Assembly (NCBI RefSeq): GCF_013340305.1
Contig: NZ_BLVP01000006.1
Coordinates: forward strand, 1 to 64,000
Direction: 5' to 3'
Length of the DNA: 64,000 nt
DNA from: Desulfovibrio psychrotolerans
GTDB lineage: Bacteria; Desulfobacterota; Desulfovibrionia; Desulfovibrionales; Desulfovibrionaceae
Below are positions 7,917-17,112 of this stretch, piece after piece (position 1 is the stretch's first letter; the number at the start of each line of letters is the position of its first letter). The notes under the pieces are model-generated. The model did not search any database. It saw only the letters and a list, made by a program, of their open reading frames with translations, and was not told the DNA's origin. The position numbers and the translations under genes were made by a program.

Positions 7917-9002
7917 TTATACCGAATATTTGTAGTAGGCGGCGCAACTGCCCTCGGTGGAGACCATGCACGGCCCCACGGGCTTTGCCGGGGTACAGCC
8001 CTTGCCGAAGAGCGGACAGTCCACAGGCTGCATCTTGCCCTTCAGCACCTCACCGCACTTGCAGCCGGGAGTGGGCGGGGCTTCCTGCACCGTCACGCCA
8101 AGGGCCTGCAACGCGTCGAACGACGCATAGTCCTCGCGGAACACCAGCCCGCTTTCCGGAATGCGGCCCACGCCGCGCCACAGGGCATCTGCGGTTTCAA
8201 AAACGCCGAACATCACCTCGCGCGCCCGCGCATTGCCCGAATCGGCAACAGCGCGCCTGTACTGGTTCACAATGCGGTAATCGCCGGATTTACGCTGCTC
8301 CACCATGATGAGCAGCGATTCCAGAATATCCACAGGGTCAAACCCCGTAATCACACCGGGCGTGCCGTATTTTCCCGCCACGAACTGATACGGTTCCAGC
8401 CCCAGCACGGTGGACACGTGCCCCGGAAGAAGAAAGCTGTCAATGGCGCATTCCGGGTCGTCCAGCAGTACGCGAAGCGCAGGGGGAACCAGCTTGTGAA
8501 AACAGAGCACCTTGAAATTGCGCAACCCCTGCGCCTTGGCCATCATCACCGTGCCCGCCACCGTGGGAGCCGTGGTCTCAAAGCCCACCCCGAGAAACAC
8601 CACGGTGTCTCCGGGATTCTTTGCGGCAAGCTGCAACGCATCCACGGGGGAATACACAATCTCCACCCGTGCGCCCTCTGCCTGCGCCAGCTTGAGATTA
8701 CGCCCCTTGGGGCCGGGTACGCGCATCAGGTCGCCGAAGGTGGCAAGGATAATGCCCTCGCGCCCCGCAAGATCCAGAAACGCCGCCACCTCGCTCTCGT
8801 GGGTCACGCACACGGGGCAGCCCGGACCGGAAAGATGGGTTATGCCCTCAGGCAGCAGCGGACGCAGCCCGCTCTGAAAAATGGCAACGGTGTGGGTGCC
8901 GCACACTTCCATGAACCGCAAGGGGCGGTCCAGTTCCTCATGGAGACGGGCAAGAAGACCTTTACAAAGGGCAGGGTCCCTGAAGGAATCAGCTATATTC
9001 AC
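7917..9002 (-). CDS. hypD: hydrogenase maturation protein HypD
   Basis: HypD is the iron-sulfur scaffold on which, with HypC, the Fe(CN)2CO centre of [NiFe] hydrogenase is built. The 361-residue product has the diagnostic MEVCGTHT motif (Cys34), the GPGCPVCVT redox cysteines, and the C-terminal [4Fe-4S] cysteines in CKCGEVL, CPLFGKGC and GPCMVS. The start is a GTG at 9002 with AGGAAGGG 5 bp upstream; family similarity begins there, so upstream extensions are rejected. hypE follows. hypA, hypB, hypC and hypF are not in the window. Confidence 0.96.
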   Translation of the reverse strand: MNIADSFRDPALCKGLLARLHEELDRPLRFMEVCGTHTVAIFQSGLRPLLPEGITHLSGPGCPVCVTHESEVAAFLDLAGREGIILATFGDLMRVPGPKGRNLKLAQAEGARVEIVYSPVDALQLAAKNPGDTVVFLGVGFETTAPTVAGTVMMAKAQGLRNFKVLCFHKLVPPALRVLLDDPECAIDSFLLPGHVSTVLGLEPYQFVAGKYGTPGVITGFDPVDILESLLIMVEQRKSGDYRIVNQYRRAVADSGNARAREVMFGVFETADALWRGVGRIPESGLVFREDYASFDALQALGVTVQEAPPTPGCKCGEVLKGKMQPVDCPLFGKGCTPAKPVGPCMVSTEGSCAAYYKYSV

Positions 9003-9226
9003 AACGCCCTTCCTTGGTGCTGCTGGGTGAAAACGAACGGATGAAACCCGCAGGGCTGTGCGGAGCAAGCCCCTTTGACCATTCACTGTGCTACGCGCCA
9101 CGCGCAACCGTGTCAACGGGGCCACCGTTGCCTGAGCCTTCAAACAGCTTTGCAATTTTTTCCGGCACTTGCTAAAGCCAAAGGGCATACGGTACTCACA
9201 ACCATGCCACACGCACAGGATTTTGC

Positions 9227-9871
9227 ATGAACCGCCATCCACGCACGCCGCGTCCGGCCCTTTATCATGACAGCACTCCGCCCCTGCGCTTTGCCAACAG
9301 CCCGCAGTGGCAGGTGCCTGATGCTGCCTGCTGCCGCAGCCTGTGGAACAAATACGCCATGCCAGACCACATCCGCCACCACAGCGAGCATGTGGCCGCT
9401 GTAGCGGAGTTTGTGGCGCGCACCGGTGCGGATATGGGCCTTGCCGTCCACGTACCGAGCGTCATTGCCTGCGCCCTGCTGCACGACATTGCCAAATCCT
9501 ACACCATCGTCCACGGGGGCAACCATTCACAGCTGGGGGCCAGCATTGTCATGCAGGAATGCGGCAACCCCCATGTGGCGCAGGGCGTGCTGCACCATGT
9601 ACACTGGCCGTGGCAGCTGGACGTGGACGCATGGTTTCTGCCGCTGTGCATCATCTACGCGGACAAACGCGTCATGCATGACCGCGTGGTGGCCCTTGAC
9701 GAACGGTTCGACGATCTGAACGTGCGCTACGGCAAAACGGAACGCATCCGCCAGCGCATCCATGAATCCTATGTTCAGTCGGTTGCCATAGAAACAGCTT
9801 TCAGCAGAAGAATGGGGACACCTCTTCATGCGTATTCTCTTGATAGCGGGCGGATGGTCCAGCGAACGTGA
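9227..9871 (+). CDS. HDIG-type metal-dependent phosphohydrolase
   Basis: The 214-residue cytoplasmic protein has the HD-domain ligands HH (51-52) followed by ALLHDIAKS (His86-Asp87) and a later HHVHW. This makes it an HD/HDIG hydrolase of unknown substrate, possibly a nucleotide or phosphate ester. It has no partner domain. It ends 44 bp inside ddl in another frame, so the two genes are translationally linked and transcribed together with waaA. AGGA lies about 6 bp ahead of the ATG. Its position suggests a role connected with cell-envelope precursor metabolism, which is inference only. Confidence 0.8.
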   Translation: MNRHPRTPRPALYHDSTPPLRFANSPQWQVPDAACCRSLWNKYAMPDHIRHHSEHVAAVAEFVARTGADMGLAVHVPSVIACALLHDIAKSYTIVHGGNHSQLGASIVMQECGNPHVAQGVLHHVHWPWQLDVDAWFLPLCIIYADKRVMHDRVVALDERFDDLNVRYGKTERIRQRIHESYVQSVAIETAFSRRMGTPLHAYSLDSGRMVQRT

Positions 9872-10751
9872 CGTTTCCCTGTCCGGTGCCCGCGGCATAG
9901 AAAAAGCCCTGCTCACGCTCGGCCACACCGCTACCCGGTTCGACCCCGCCACCTCGATGGACGGCCTTCTGGAGGCCGCCTGCGCCCACGACTTCGCCTT
10001 CATAAACCTGCACGGCTCTCCCGGAGAGGACGGACTGGTACAGGCCATGCTGGACGCCGCAGGCTGCCCGTATCAGGGGTCCGGCCCCGCCGGTTCCTTT
10101 CTTGCGCTGAACAAAGCCGTGGCCAAGCAGATATTTGTGCGCCACGGCCTGCCCACGCCGCCGTGGGTGTTCCTGCCCTCGCACCCGGCCCCCGGCTGGC
10201 AGCCCGACCTTGCTTACCCCCTGTTCGTCAAATCCAATGTGGGCGGTTCCAGCCTAGGACTCTCCCGGGTGGATGATCCTTCGCAACTGCCCGCCGCGCT
10301 GGACGCCGTGTTCGCCATGGGCGACGAGGCCATTGTGGAACCCGCCGTCACCGGCGTGGAAGTCACCTGCGGAGTGCTGGGGGATGAAGCCCTGCCCCCC
10401 GTCCTTATCCTGCCGGAAAGCGGCGCAGGCTTTTTCGACTACAAAGCCAAATACACCCCCGGTGCGGCGCGGGAGATTTGCCCTGCCCCCATTGCGCCGG
10501 AAGCCACGGAACAAGTAATGCATATGGCCATGGTCGCGCACCGTGCACTGGGCCTTGCGGGTTACAGCCGGGCGGACTTCATCCTCGGGCCTGACGGGGA
10601 ACTGCACCTGCTGGAGGTGAACACCCTGCCGGGCATGACCGAAACAAGCCTGCTGCCGCAGGAAGCAGCGGCCATAGGGCTGAACTTCGAGGCGCTCATA
10701 GACCGCCTCATAACCTTGGGCCTTGAGGCCTTCCGGGAGAAGACGGCATGA
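9828..10751 (+). CDS. ddl: D-alanine--D-alanine ligase
   Basis: Ddl joins two D-alanines using ATP to make the dipeptide for peptidoglycan precursors. The 307-residue protein has the ATP-grasp layout: an N-terminal substrate loop ([14 protein letters not shown]), the HGSPGEDG motif, the [13 protein letters not shown]-binding loop and the C-terminal metal-binding segment [15 protein letters not shown]. The length is typical. The start at 9828 lies within the end of the HD gene, and the end overlaps the waaA start by 4 bp (ATGA). The three genes form a tight cluster. Confidence 0.96.
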   Translation: MRILLIAGGWSSERDVSLSGARGIEKALLTLGHTATRFDPATSMDGLLEAACAHDFAFINLHGSPGEDGLVQAMLDAAGCPYQGSGPAGSFLALNKAVAKQIFVRHGLPTPPWVFLPSHPAPGWQPDLAYPLFVKSNVGGSSLGLSRVDDPSQLPAALDAVFAMGDEAIVEPAVTGVEVTCGVLGDEALPPVLILPESGAGFFDYKAKYTPGAAREICPAPIAPEATEQVMHMAMVAHRALGLAGYSRADFILGPDGELHLLEVNTLPGMTETSLLPQEAAAIGLNFEALIDRLITLGLEAFREKTA

Positions 10752-12028
10752 GCGCACTGGCAAACACCCTGCTTCTCAAGGCATACGGGGCACTCTGGAC
10801 CATTGCCCGCCCTGTTCTGCGCCGCCACGCGCGGCTGCGCAACGGGCTTGAGCAGCGCATGGTGCCCGCCGACTGGGCTGTAAAGACGGATATCTGGATT
10901 CAGGCCGCTTCCGGCGGCGAAGCCTATCTGGTGTGGGAGTTGCTCAGGCACCTGCCGGAAGACAACGACCACGCCCTGCTGCTCACTTCCTGCACGGCGC
11001 AGGGGGTGGAAGTGCTGGAAAAGGCGCACCGCTGGTGCCGTGAAATGCGCCCCCGGCTCAGCCTGCAGATACGCTACTTCCCCTTTGACCAGCCCGCGCT
11101 TATGCAAAAAGCCCTGCGCATGACCTCTCCCCGCGTTGTCGCCCTCATGGAAACCGAACTCTGGCCGGGGCTTCTGGCGGCGTGCAAGAACAATCGCGTG
11201 CCCGTTGCCGTGCTGAATGCCCGCATGAACACCCGCAGCCTTGCGGGCTACCTTGCCACACACTCGCTATGGCGTTCCCTGCGCCCGGACACCGTGCTTG
11301 CCATATCCGAGGCAGACGCCCGCCGCTTTGCCGCGCTGTTCGGAGAACAGGGTGTGCATGTCATGCACAACATGAAGTTTGACCGGGTAACCCCGCCAGC
11401 AGACGAAACGCAGGGAGAGGAAGCCAATCCCCTGCTGGACACGGTCATCAAAGCGGGCACGCCCCTCGCCACCTTCGGCTCCGTGCGGGAGGAAGAAGAG
11501 CAGGACGTGCTACACATCATCCGCCGTCTGCGTGAGGCGCGCCCCAAAACCAGCATAGCCCTCATCCCGCGCCACATAGAGCGGGTTATTCCGTGGGAAG
11601 CAACCCTGCGCAACGCCGGAATGGAAGCGGTGCGCCGCAGCACGCTGGATGCTCCCGCCGCGCCCGGCAGCCTTATCCTGTGGGACGAATTCGGCGAACT
11701 GAACCACGTTTACGCGCTTTCCCGCGCCGTTTTCGTGGGCGGCAGTCTGGCACCGCTGGGCGGACAGAATTTTCTGGAACCGCTGGCGCACGGCATTCAG
11801 CCCGTCATCGGCCCCTCATACAGGAACTTCGCGTGGGCGCAGGACCTGATCACGGAACGCATGGTGCATGTTATGCCCGATGCCGATGCCGTATTCGACC
11901 AGTTGCTCCGCAATCTCAAACGCCCCGCCCCGCGCGACAAAGTGCGGGAGCAGTTCACCCTCTGGCTGCACGACAGGCAGGGAGGCTCACAGTCCGCCGT
12001 ACAGGCGCTTCTGTCTCTCCTGCAGTAG
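10748..12028 (+). CDS. waaA: 3-deoxy-D-manno-octulosonic acid (Kdo) transferase
   Basis: WaaA adds Kdo from CMP-Kdo to the lipid A precursor at the inner face of the cytoplasmic membrane. The 426-residue GT-B enzyme has an N-terminal hydrophobic anchor. It carries the catalytic glutamate in ASGGEAYLV (Glu58) and the family motif METELWPGL, then a C-terminal nucleotide-sugar domain with [15 protein letters not shown]. It starts at the ATGA overlap with ddl. The presence of ddl and waaA together marks an envelope-synthesis cluster of a Gram-negative cell. Confidence 0.94.
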   Translation: MSALANTLLLKAYGALWTIARPVLRRHARLRNGLEQRMVPADWAVKTDIWIQAASGGEAYLVWELLRHLPEDNDHALLLTSCTAQGVEVLEKAHRWCREMRPRLSLQIRYFPFDQPALMQKALRMTSPRVVALMETELWPGLLAACKNNRVPVAVLNARMNTRSLAGYLATHSLWRSLRPDTVLAISEADARRFAALFGEQGVHVMHNMKFDRVTPPADETQGEEANPLLDTVIKAGTPLATFGSVREEEEQDVLHIIRRLREARPKTSIALIPRHIERVIPWEATLRNAGMEAVRRSTLDAPAAPGSLILWDEFGELNHVYALSRAVFVGGSLAPLGGQNFLEPLAHGIQPVIGPSYRNFAWAQDLITERMVHVMPDADAVFDQLLRNLKRPAPRDKVREQFTLWLHDRQGGSQSAVQALLSLLQ

Positions 12029-12304
12029 CCGCCAGCCTGCGCTGCCTGCCCGAAATGGCTGCCGTATGAGTCTTGCATGGGGCGGTATATGCCTGCGGGT
12101 ATGCCCGGCAGATACGTCAGCGGTCATGTATGCCTGCAGATTGCTTTTTGTAGTCCCGCAGAAAAGCATATCGGGGGGCAAACCTTGCCTCCCCCCTGCC
12201 GAACACGTCTTAACACGCTGTTTTAGCTATTAAAAAAGCATTATTCCCGCTTTTTGCATCTTCGGAAACAATCCGGCAGCTTCTGCCGTTTCAGGAGGTG
12301 TTTC

Positions 12305-12607
12305 ATGCAGATTACCGAAAAACGACATGCAGACCCTTTCAGCAAGCTGGAAGAGATGCTCCGGCAGGGCGATGATGTAACCCGCAGAAAATTGGCGGAA
12401 AAGGGTGCATCTGGAGCCATGCAGGAAGGCTTTGCCACACAGGACGCTCAGGCGGCACATGCGGGCGGCATATTGCCCCCCATGGCAGCGGATGAGGCAG
12501 ACCGCGCATACGGGGCAGCCATGGACCTGCTGGGTGGCAACACCGACAGCGGCCTTGCGCAGCACGCGCTGGACCCGGACCGGGTGGCAGCCCTGCTGGG
12601 CCTGTAG
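12305..12607 (+). CDS. small uncharacterised protein
   Basis: A 100-residue hydrophilic, acidic protein with no signal peptide, cysteines or recognised domain. It is rich in alanine and predicted helix. The start at 12305 is chosen because AGGAGG lies 8 bp upstream, and a CGGCAG-CTT-CTGCCG hairpin (12274-12288) stands just ahead of the Shine-Dalgarno. A longer frame to 12254 lacks a ribosome site. A GC-rich hairpin near 12174-12196 may end the waaA transcript, which would make this a separate unit. The function is unknown. Confidence 0.65.
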   Translation: MQITEKRHADPFSKLEEMLRQGDDVTRRKLAEKGASGAMQEGFATQDAQAAHAGGILPPMAADEADRAYGAAMDLLGGNTDSGLAQHALDPDRVAALLGL

Positions 12608-12686
12608 ACGGGGCGAGAAAGGGCCCGGAACGGCCCCGGAAGGCCCTGCGGCCGGATAAAGACGGGGACGGCAGGAGGGCGGCGGG

Positions 12687-13328
12687 CTATTTGAGTCCGA
12701 ACTCTGCTTCCAGCTTTCTGGCAGCGGGAATGTTGCCGCTTTCTTCCAGCGACCGCACCAATAGTGTTGCGGAAAGTTTGGGATTGCGCTCCACCTTCAC
12801 GGCGCGCTTCAGGTATTTGGAGGCCATGCGCGGTTGCTTGGCCGCAAGGCAGGCTTCGCCCATCAGGCGGAAGAGGCTGTGTTCGTCCACATACAGGTCC
12901 GCAGCTTCCTGAAAGGCTCCGTCCGCGTCCTGCACCTTGCCCGCCTCAAGCAGCTTTCGTCCGTAGCCCAGCAGCTTGTCCAGCTTCTGCTTGCGCTCCA
13001 GCGTCTGGGTATAGGTCTCCCGCTCCTGTGCCTGCCGTACAAGGCGCACCATCTGCACCAGCGCGCTGTGCAACGGCTTTTCAAATCCGGGCTTGTAGGC
13101 AATTCCTTTGGGGAAGCAGGCTTTCAGTTCGTCCGTGCGGTTGAGCAAGGCCACCATTTCCCGCAGGGCACTTTCTACGGCCAGCTTATCCGGCCCGGTC
13201 ACCGTGCCGCCCTGCACAACAAACAGCGCGGCGGCAATCTCTTCCACCGCCCGCAGCACCTCGTGCCGCTGAAAATATGCTTTTGCCCGCGCCATGTGCG
13301 TCTTCGCGGCGCGCCCTCCGGAATCCAT
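12687..13328 (-). CDS. uncharacterised protein with C-terminal TPR-like helices
   Basis: The 213-residue soluble protein is almost wholly helical. Its C-terminal half (about residues 120-213) reads as TPR-like pairs (LLEAGKVQDADGAFQEAADLY, CLAAKQPRMASKYLKRAVKV), suggesting protein binding. The N-terminal half is not recognised. It converges with the small gene at 12305 and is divergent from the ferredoxin gene. No enzyme motif is present. Confidence 0.65.
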   Translation of the reverse strand: MDSGGRAAKTHMARAKAYFQRHEVLRAVEEIAAALFVVQGGTVTGPDKLAVESALREMVALLNRTDELKACFPKGIAYKPGFEKPLHSALVQMVRLVRQAQERETYTQTLERKQKLDKLLGYGRKLLEAGKVQDADGAFQEAADLYVDEHSLFRLMGEACLAAKQPRMASKYLKRAVKVERNPKLSATLLVRSLEESGNIPAARKLEAEFGLK

Positions 13329-13545
13329 ACCGCCTACCCCTGCTACCTCTGTTTGAACCGGTGTGAGAATGGAAATCTCTCTTGCCCAAAAACCGATTTA
13401 GTGATTACCGTTTTTCGGGGCAATTCTCGAACTGTGGCCGGACGATGAACCGTATCCCAAGCCCCGCCGGGTATCCCGCATTTGCTGGCTGCCCGCGCGA
13501 ACCGAAACCAACGGGCATGCCCGCATGCCCCAACAGGAGGACCCC

Positions 13546-13740
13546 ATGGCCAAGGAACTTGTCATTGATGCAAACGAGTGTATCGCCTGTGAATCTTGTG
13601 TGGAACTTTGCCCCGAAGCGTTCAAGATGTCCAGCGGCGATGAGTATGCGGAAGTGATAGACCTCCACTCCAAGGCCGCCTGCGTGACCAATGCCATAGA
13701 TACCTGCCCCGTGCAGTGTATCTCATGGCAGGACGCTTAG
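13546..13740 (+). CDS. ferredoxin, [4Fe-4S], Desulfovibrio type
   Basis: The 64-residue cytoplasmic electron carrier has CIACESC (Cys12, 15, 18) and a remote DTCP (Cys54) as ligands of one [4Fe-4S] cluster. Cys22, Cys46 and Cys58 also occur. The second cluster motif is incomplete, as in Desulfovibrio ferredoxins I. The extra cysteines resemble those ferredoxins that carry a disulfide or convert between 3Fe and 4Fe forms. AGGAGG lies 5 bp ahead of the ATG and a strong terminator follows, so it is a single-gene unit. Likely partners are pyruvate:ferredoxin oxidoreductase and hydrogenases, by family knowledge. Confidence 0.95.
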   Translation: MAKELVIDANECIACESCVELCPEAFKMSSGDEYAEVIDLHSKAACVTNAIDTCPVQCISWQDA

Positions 13741-13757
13741 CGCCCTGTGCCGAAAAT

Positions 13758-13787
13758 AGGCCGTTCCCCTCACAGGCGGAACGGCCT
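13758..13787. terminator. bidirectional intrinsic terminator
   Basis: A perfect 10-bp stem (AGGCCGTTCC/GGAACGGCCT) is followed by TTGCTTTTC on the plus strand and by ATTTTC on the minus strand. It separates ferredoxin from the convergent metal permease gene. Confidence 0.88.
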
Positions 13788-13823
13788 TTGCTTTTCTCCG
13801 CAACCCCTTTGCCGCTACGCCTT

Positions 13824-15041
13824 TCAGCATGAGAGCGAAGCCAGCATGAGCCCGCCCACCAACGCTATGCACGCGGCTCCGGTCACAGAAAGCAGGCCGT
13901 AGAGCACCGTGAGTTTTCGCGGTCCGCGCCCGGCCACGTAGACCAGCGTGCTGCGCGAGGCCATGCTCAGCACACCGAACAGCGATGTGGTAAGCCCCAT
14001 GCCCAACGCCAGCGCGAACATGGCGGCAATTCCGGTAGCCGGGATATTCAGGCTGAGCGAAAACGCCAGCACCAGTGCCGCGCCGGGGCAGGGCACCAGC
14101 CCCGCGAGCACGGAAACGGAAAGCAGGCTGCCGTAAGAATTCTTTTGCGAATCCGGTGTACCGGCCCTGCCAGTCGAAACGGGCGAAACGGGCGAAGCGG
14201 GTGCGGCGGATACGGAGGGTGCTGCGGTGCAGCATATTCTGGCAGAAAGCCTGCCGCTGGCCAGTTCGTACAGCGCATGGCAGACCATGAACACGCCTAT
14301 GGCCAGCACAAGGCTGTAGCTCACCCGCTGCAATACGCACCCTGCCTCGTCAAAGGCGTGCGACCCGGCACCAGCCCCCCATGCGCCAAAGCCCCATTGC
14401 AGGGCAAACACCAGCACCACGGCGGAAAGCACATGCACAAAGGTCATCACATGGCCCATAACCATGCCGCGCATCACGCTTCCGCGCCTGCCCAGAAAGT
14501 AGGCAAACACCACGGACTTGCCGTGCCCCGGCCCGAGGGCGTGAATCACCCCGTACAGGAAGGAGAGCCCGAGGAACATCCAGAATGAGCGTCCACCGGG
14601 ATTCTGGGCGATATCGCGTCCCAGCGAGGTAAGGGTGACGCGCAGGTCCTTCTGCACGGCTGTTATGGTGCGCATGAACCGCGTATACAGCGTGGCGGTC
14701 AGCCCTGCCCGCGACTCCCCTGAACCGGCAGCTACGGCAGATTCTGCCGCTCCAGGCGAAGGTTCGCGGGTGGTTTCCCGTGCGGCAGGCTGCATTGCAT
14801 CCTGTTCAGGAGCCTGCTCAGACGCCTGTTCTGAAGCCTGCTCTGAAGCCTGCTCTGAAGCCTGTTCTGAAACCTGTTCAGCAGGCGGTGCAGCCCGTCT
14901 GCCCCCTCCGGTAAAAGGGTTGGCACCGGCCTCGGAAACCAGCCTCAGCCCGCCGTGGTCGGACAAGGAAAACGTCCCCGGCCATACGGACAGGACAAGG
15001 ACACAAAGCAGAAAAACGCACTGTATATGAAGACGCTGCAT
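13824..15041 (-). CDS. NicO-family nickel/cobalt (RcnA-like) membrane transporter
   Basis: The roughly 405-residue membrane protein starts with a hydrophobic export segment, then a low-complexity SEQA-rich linker, then about six helices. Metal-permease motifs are visible: HALGPGHGKSVV, GHVMTFVH, and VLAGLVPCPGAALVLAFSL. These are typical of the NicO/RcnA group, which moves Ni2+ or Co2+. A histidine-poor loop (about residues 260-290) separates two helix sets. A GTG at 15068 is an alternative start; 15041 is chosen because the signal-like segment follows directly. The DUF1007 gene precedes it on the same strand, a pairing known for this family. Whether it imports or exports is not decidable here; hypDE nearby makes nickel traffic plausible. 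Confidence 0.82.
   Translation of the reverse strand: MQRLHIQCVFLLCVLVLSVWPGTFSLSDHGGLRLVSEAGANPFTGGGRRAAPPAEQVSEQASEQASEQASEQASEQAPEQDAMQPAARETTREPSPGAAESAVAAGSGESRAGLTATLYTRFMRTITAVQKDLRVTLTSLGRDIAQNPGGRSFWMFLGLSFLYGVIHALGPGHGKSVVFAYFLGRRGSVMRGMVMGHVMTFVHVLSAVVLVFALQWGFGAWGAGAGSHAFDEAGCVLQRVSYSLVLAIGVFMVCHALYELASGRLSARICCTAAPSVSAAPASPVSPVSTGRAGTPDSQKNSYGSLLSVSVLAGLVPCPGAALVLAFSLSLNIPATGIAAMFALALGMGLTTSLFGVLSMASRSTLVYVAGRGPRKLTVLYGLLSVTGAACIALVGGLMLASLSC
14812..14883 (-). repeat. 12-bp in-frame repeat in the NicO-like gene
   Basis: Six 12-bp units (consensus GCCTGCTCTGAA on the plus strand) encode the SEQA repeats of the periplasmic linker. Because the unit is a multiple of three, copy-number change would not shift the frame. 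Confidence 0.9.
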
Positions 15042-15107
15042 GGCTCGCTGATCTTTTTGAAATGTCACGTATTGGCTGTCCGGCAGACGTGTATTGCAGG
15101 CCGCCTG

Positions 15108-15818
15108 CTAAAACACAATGCGGGCTGCCATGGGTATGACCTGCCCGCCGTAAAAGGCCAGTTCCGGCGCATCTTCAAACGCAAACTCCGCGCCGTCCGG
15201 TTCTCCCGACAGGCGCACGCCGCTCTCATAGGTCTGAAAATCCGTGTAGTAGCTCGGGTCATAGACAGCCACAAGCACCCGCGACCCGCGCGGCACCGCA
15301 AGCGGCGCGAAGAAGGTATATGTCAGCACGCCATCTGCGTAAGTGACCACAAAATCATGCACGGCAGTGACCGGGACGGTGGTTCCGTTCACCATGATGT
15401 ACAGGAAAAACCGCTCCTCGGCCAGAAAGCCCGCAATATCCTCCCGCTGCGCCTCCCATTCTTCGCGGGTGAGCACGCCGTCGCCGTTGGGGTCCAGGTC
15501 CGCAAGGTACTGCATGCTCGCCATGGGGTCGAACTTCCACGTCACGCGTATGCCGCTCATCCCCTGTGCGTCAAAGACAACATCCATGGTGTTGTCCACA
15601 AACACATGCGGATGCGCATGCGCCGCAACCGGAAGCAGAACGGCAAGCAACCATGCCGCAAGACAGGCGCGCAGAACACGGCGTATGCTCCGGCTGGCCA
15701 CAGGTGCTTCCCGATATGCTTCCCGATATGCTTTCAAGGGAGCTTCCCAATATGCTTGCAACGTCAGTCCCATTTTTTTCGTATTCCCGTGCCGCTCCGG
15801 CATGCTGCGGTCTGCCAA
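15108..15818 (-). CDS. DUF1007 family periplasmic protein
   Basis: The protein of up to 236 residues has a signal peptide (RRVLRACLAAWLLAVLL ... AHA) followed at once by HPHVFVD, the hallmark of DUF1007 proteins that accompany NicO-type metal permeases. An EF-hand-like DPNGDGVLTREEWE sits in the middle. The start is uncertain. A TTG at 15818 has a GGGGG Shine-Dalgarno, an ATG at 15773 does not, and the segment before the signal peptide is made of 12-bp duplications. It lies just upstream of the permease with no terminator between, so the two are co-transcribed. Confidence 0.8.
   Translation of the reverse strand: MADRSMPERHGNTKKMGLTLQAYWEAPLKAYREAYREAPVASRSIRRVLRACLAAWLLAVLLPVAAHAHPHVFVDNTMDVVFDAQGMSGIRVTWKFDPMASMQYLADLDPNGDGVLTREEWEAQREDIAGFLAEERFFLYIMVNGTTVPVTAVHDFVVTYADGVLTYTFFAPLAVPRGSRVLVAVYDPSYYTDFQTYESGVRLSGEPDGAEFAFEDAPELAFYGGQVIPMAARIVF
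15706..15753 (-). repeat. 12-bp repeats at the 5' end of the DUF1007 gene
   Basis: Four units (consensus GCTTCCCGATAT on the plus strand) begin at 15706, 15718, 15730 and 15742. They encode the AYREAYREA-like segment ahead of the signal peptide, so the N-terminus of this protein looks newly expanded. Confidence 0.85.
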
Positions 15819-16030
15819 AGGGTACCCCCTTTTCCCAGAACATTCCGGGTCCGCAGGACATTCCGGCCCGCAGCATCTCCCTTTCTCAAGGAATCACAGG
15901 CGGAACTTGGCAAGGATGCCCACCGGGGTAGCATGGGAATTCCCTTCCCAGCTTCGCCGGCAGCCTTACGCCTGCGCCGGAGGATACTTCCTAGCAGGAG
16001 TCCGGGCGGGAAGAAAGTTTGAAAATAGAG

Positions 16031-16058
16031 TTGACAATGATTTTCATTTTCATGTAAT
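16031..16058 (+). promoter_or_regulatory. promoter with overlapping Fur box
   Basis: TTGACA (16031-16036), a 16-bp spacer and TGTAAT (16053-16058) form a sigma70 promoter. The 19 bp at 16033-16051 match the classical Fur box at 15 of 19 positions and cover the spacer. Iron-loaded Fur bound there would block RNA polymerase. The first gene downstream starts at 16160. Confidence 0.75.
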
Positions 16059-16159
16059 GCTGAACACACGGTGCAGGAAGACAGGGCCGGGAATGCAGTG
16101 CCGGGCCATATTGGGGCGGATTATCCGCCACAACCACAAGGAACAAACAGGAGCATACC

Positions 16160-16435
16160 ATGTGCGCAACGTTGGTCGGAGGAATGGACAGGCTGAAGAG
16201 GGAGTACATTAATGCCGCCAAGGCAAACGGCGTGGAGCTTAAGGTCTTCACGGGCAAGGAAAACTGCATATCCGAAAAAATGGGGCAGACCGAGCTGGTT
16301 ATCGTGTTCACCAACAAGGTTTCTCACGCCGCCCGCAAAGAAGTGATGCACTATGCCAAATCCCGCAACATACCCGTGCGCCTTGTGCACAACTGCGGCG
16401 TTTCTTCCCTGCGCCAGAACCTTGCAACCAACTAG
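16160..16435 (+). CDS. DUF2325 protein, probably iron-regulated
   Basis: This 91-residue protein begins MCATLVGG, continues with a Rossmann-like core (ELVIVFTNKVSHAARKEV), and ends with a conserved VRLVHNCGVSSLR segment. Together these are the DUF2325 pattern with Cys/His residues that could bind metal or haem. The Fur box at 16033-16051 lies directly upstream and AGGAG precedes the ATG, so expression is probably raised under iron starvation. It is followed by a small TPR gene. I recall that a small Fur-controlled two-gene operon of this kind (called genYZ) was proposed for Desulfovibrio by comparative genomics; I could not check this. Confidence 0.85.
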   Translation: MCATLVGGMDRLKREYINAAKANGVELKVFTGKENCISEKMGQTELVIVFTNKVSHAARKEVMHYAKSRNIPVRLVHNCGVSSLRQNLATN

Positions 16436-16485
16436 AATACCCCAGCCCGCAAACGGCAACCGGGCAGCAGCCCAAGGAGGACACC

Positions 16486-16824
16486 ATGTGTGCCGCAAAG
16501 GAAATTGGAGCCCTGAACAAAAATGGCATGCAGGCCCTTACGCAGGGGAACTACGGCAATGCTGAATTTATGCTGCATCAGGCCCTGCGCAAAGCAACCG
16601 GACTGGGGGCGGAAGCCTACACAGCCAAGATTCAGAACAATCTGGGACTTGTTCTTGCCGCGCAGGGCAAACAGCGCGAGGCGGCAGAGCTCTTTGCCAA
16701 TGCCCTTGTCGCCATAGAGCGCAAAATTGGCTGTGAAAACAGCCTGTACAGATCTGTGCTGCGCAATCTGCAGGCAACCGGGCACGGAAGTCTTATCTCC
16801 GGCTGTTCGCAGGCAGCTGCATAG
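16486..16824 (+). CDS. small TPR-repeat protein
   Basis: The 112-residue soluble protein carries about two tetratricopeptide repeats (ALTQGNYGNAEFMLHQAL; GLVLAAQGKQREAAELFANAL) and starts MCAAKEIG. It is preceded by AAGGAGG and lies 50 bp after the DUF2325 gene with no terminator between, so it belongs to the same Fur-controlled unit. TPR proteins act as adaptors. Its partner may be the DUF2325 protein, but this is inference. Confidence 0.8.
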   Translation: MCAAKEIGALNKNGMQALTQGNYGNAEFMLHQALRKATGLGAEAYTAKIQNNLGLVLAAQGKQREAAELFANALVAIERKIGCENSLYRSVLRNLQATGHGSLISGCSQAAA

Positions 16825-17112
16825 CAGCCACCGGCAACAGGATGGGCATGCTCCGGCCTCCCCAATCTTCCATCCTCCGTCCTCTATTCCCCCCCGCAGT
16901 GCACAACGGCTTGCCGTGCGCCCTGTGGCGAATGCGCGCAGCCCCCGCACTGAAGCCTGATCATGGGATTTTTCAAGTAATAATTCCCTTTACGGGCACC
17001 TCCATGTACAGTAAAAAAGCATGCAGCATCCGACGCCCGCGCCGAACACATTACCCGGCTGCGCGGCAACCCGGCACATCCTGTACGAATGGAACGCAAG
17101 GAGCCCGCAAAT

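Noticed and set aside
6623-8308. A long open frame on the plus strand opposite hypE and hypD
   Set aside because: It is antisense to two certain genes and its product is low-complexity and His/Arg-rich. It arises from GC-rich codon bias.
12200-12304. Sigma54 or sigma28 promoter ahead of the gene at 12305
   Set aside because: Neither consensus is met: the -24 element lacks GG and the -12 lacks the proper spacing.
16825-17112. Small gene between the TPR gene and cheX
   Set aside because: The frames have no Shine-Dalgarno and no protein-like composition; only non-coding sequence is supported.
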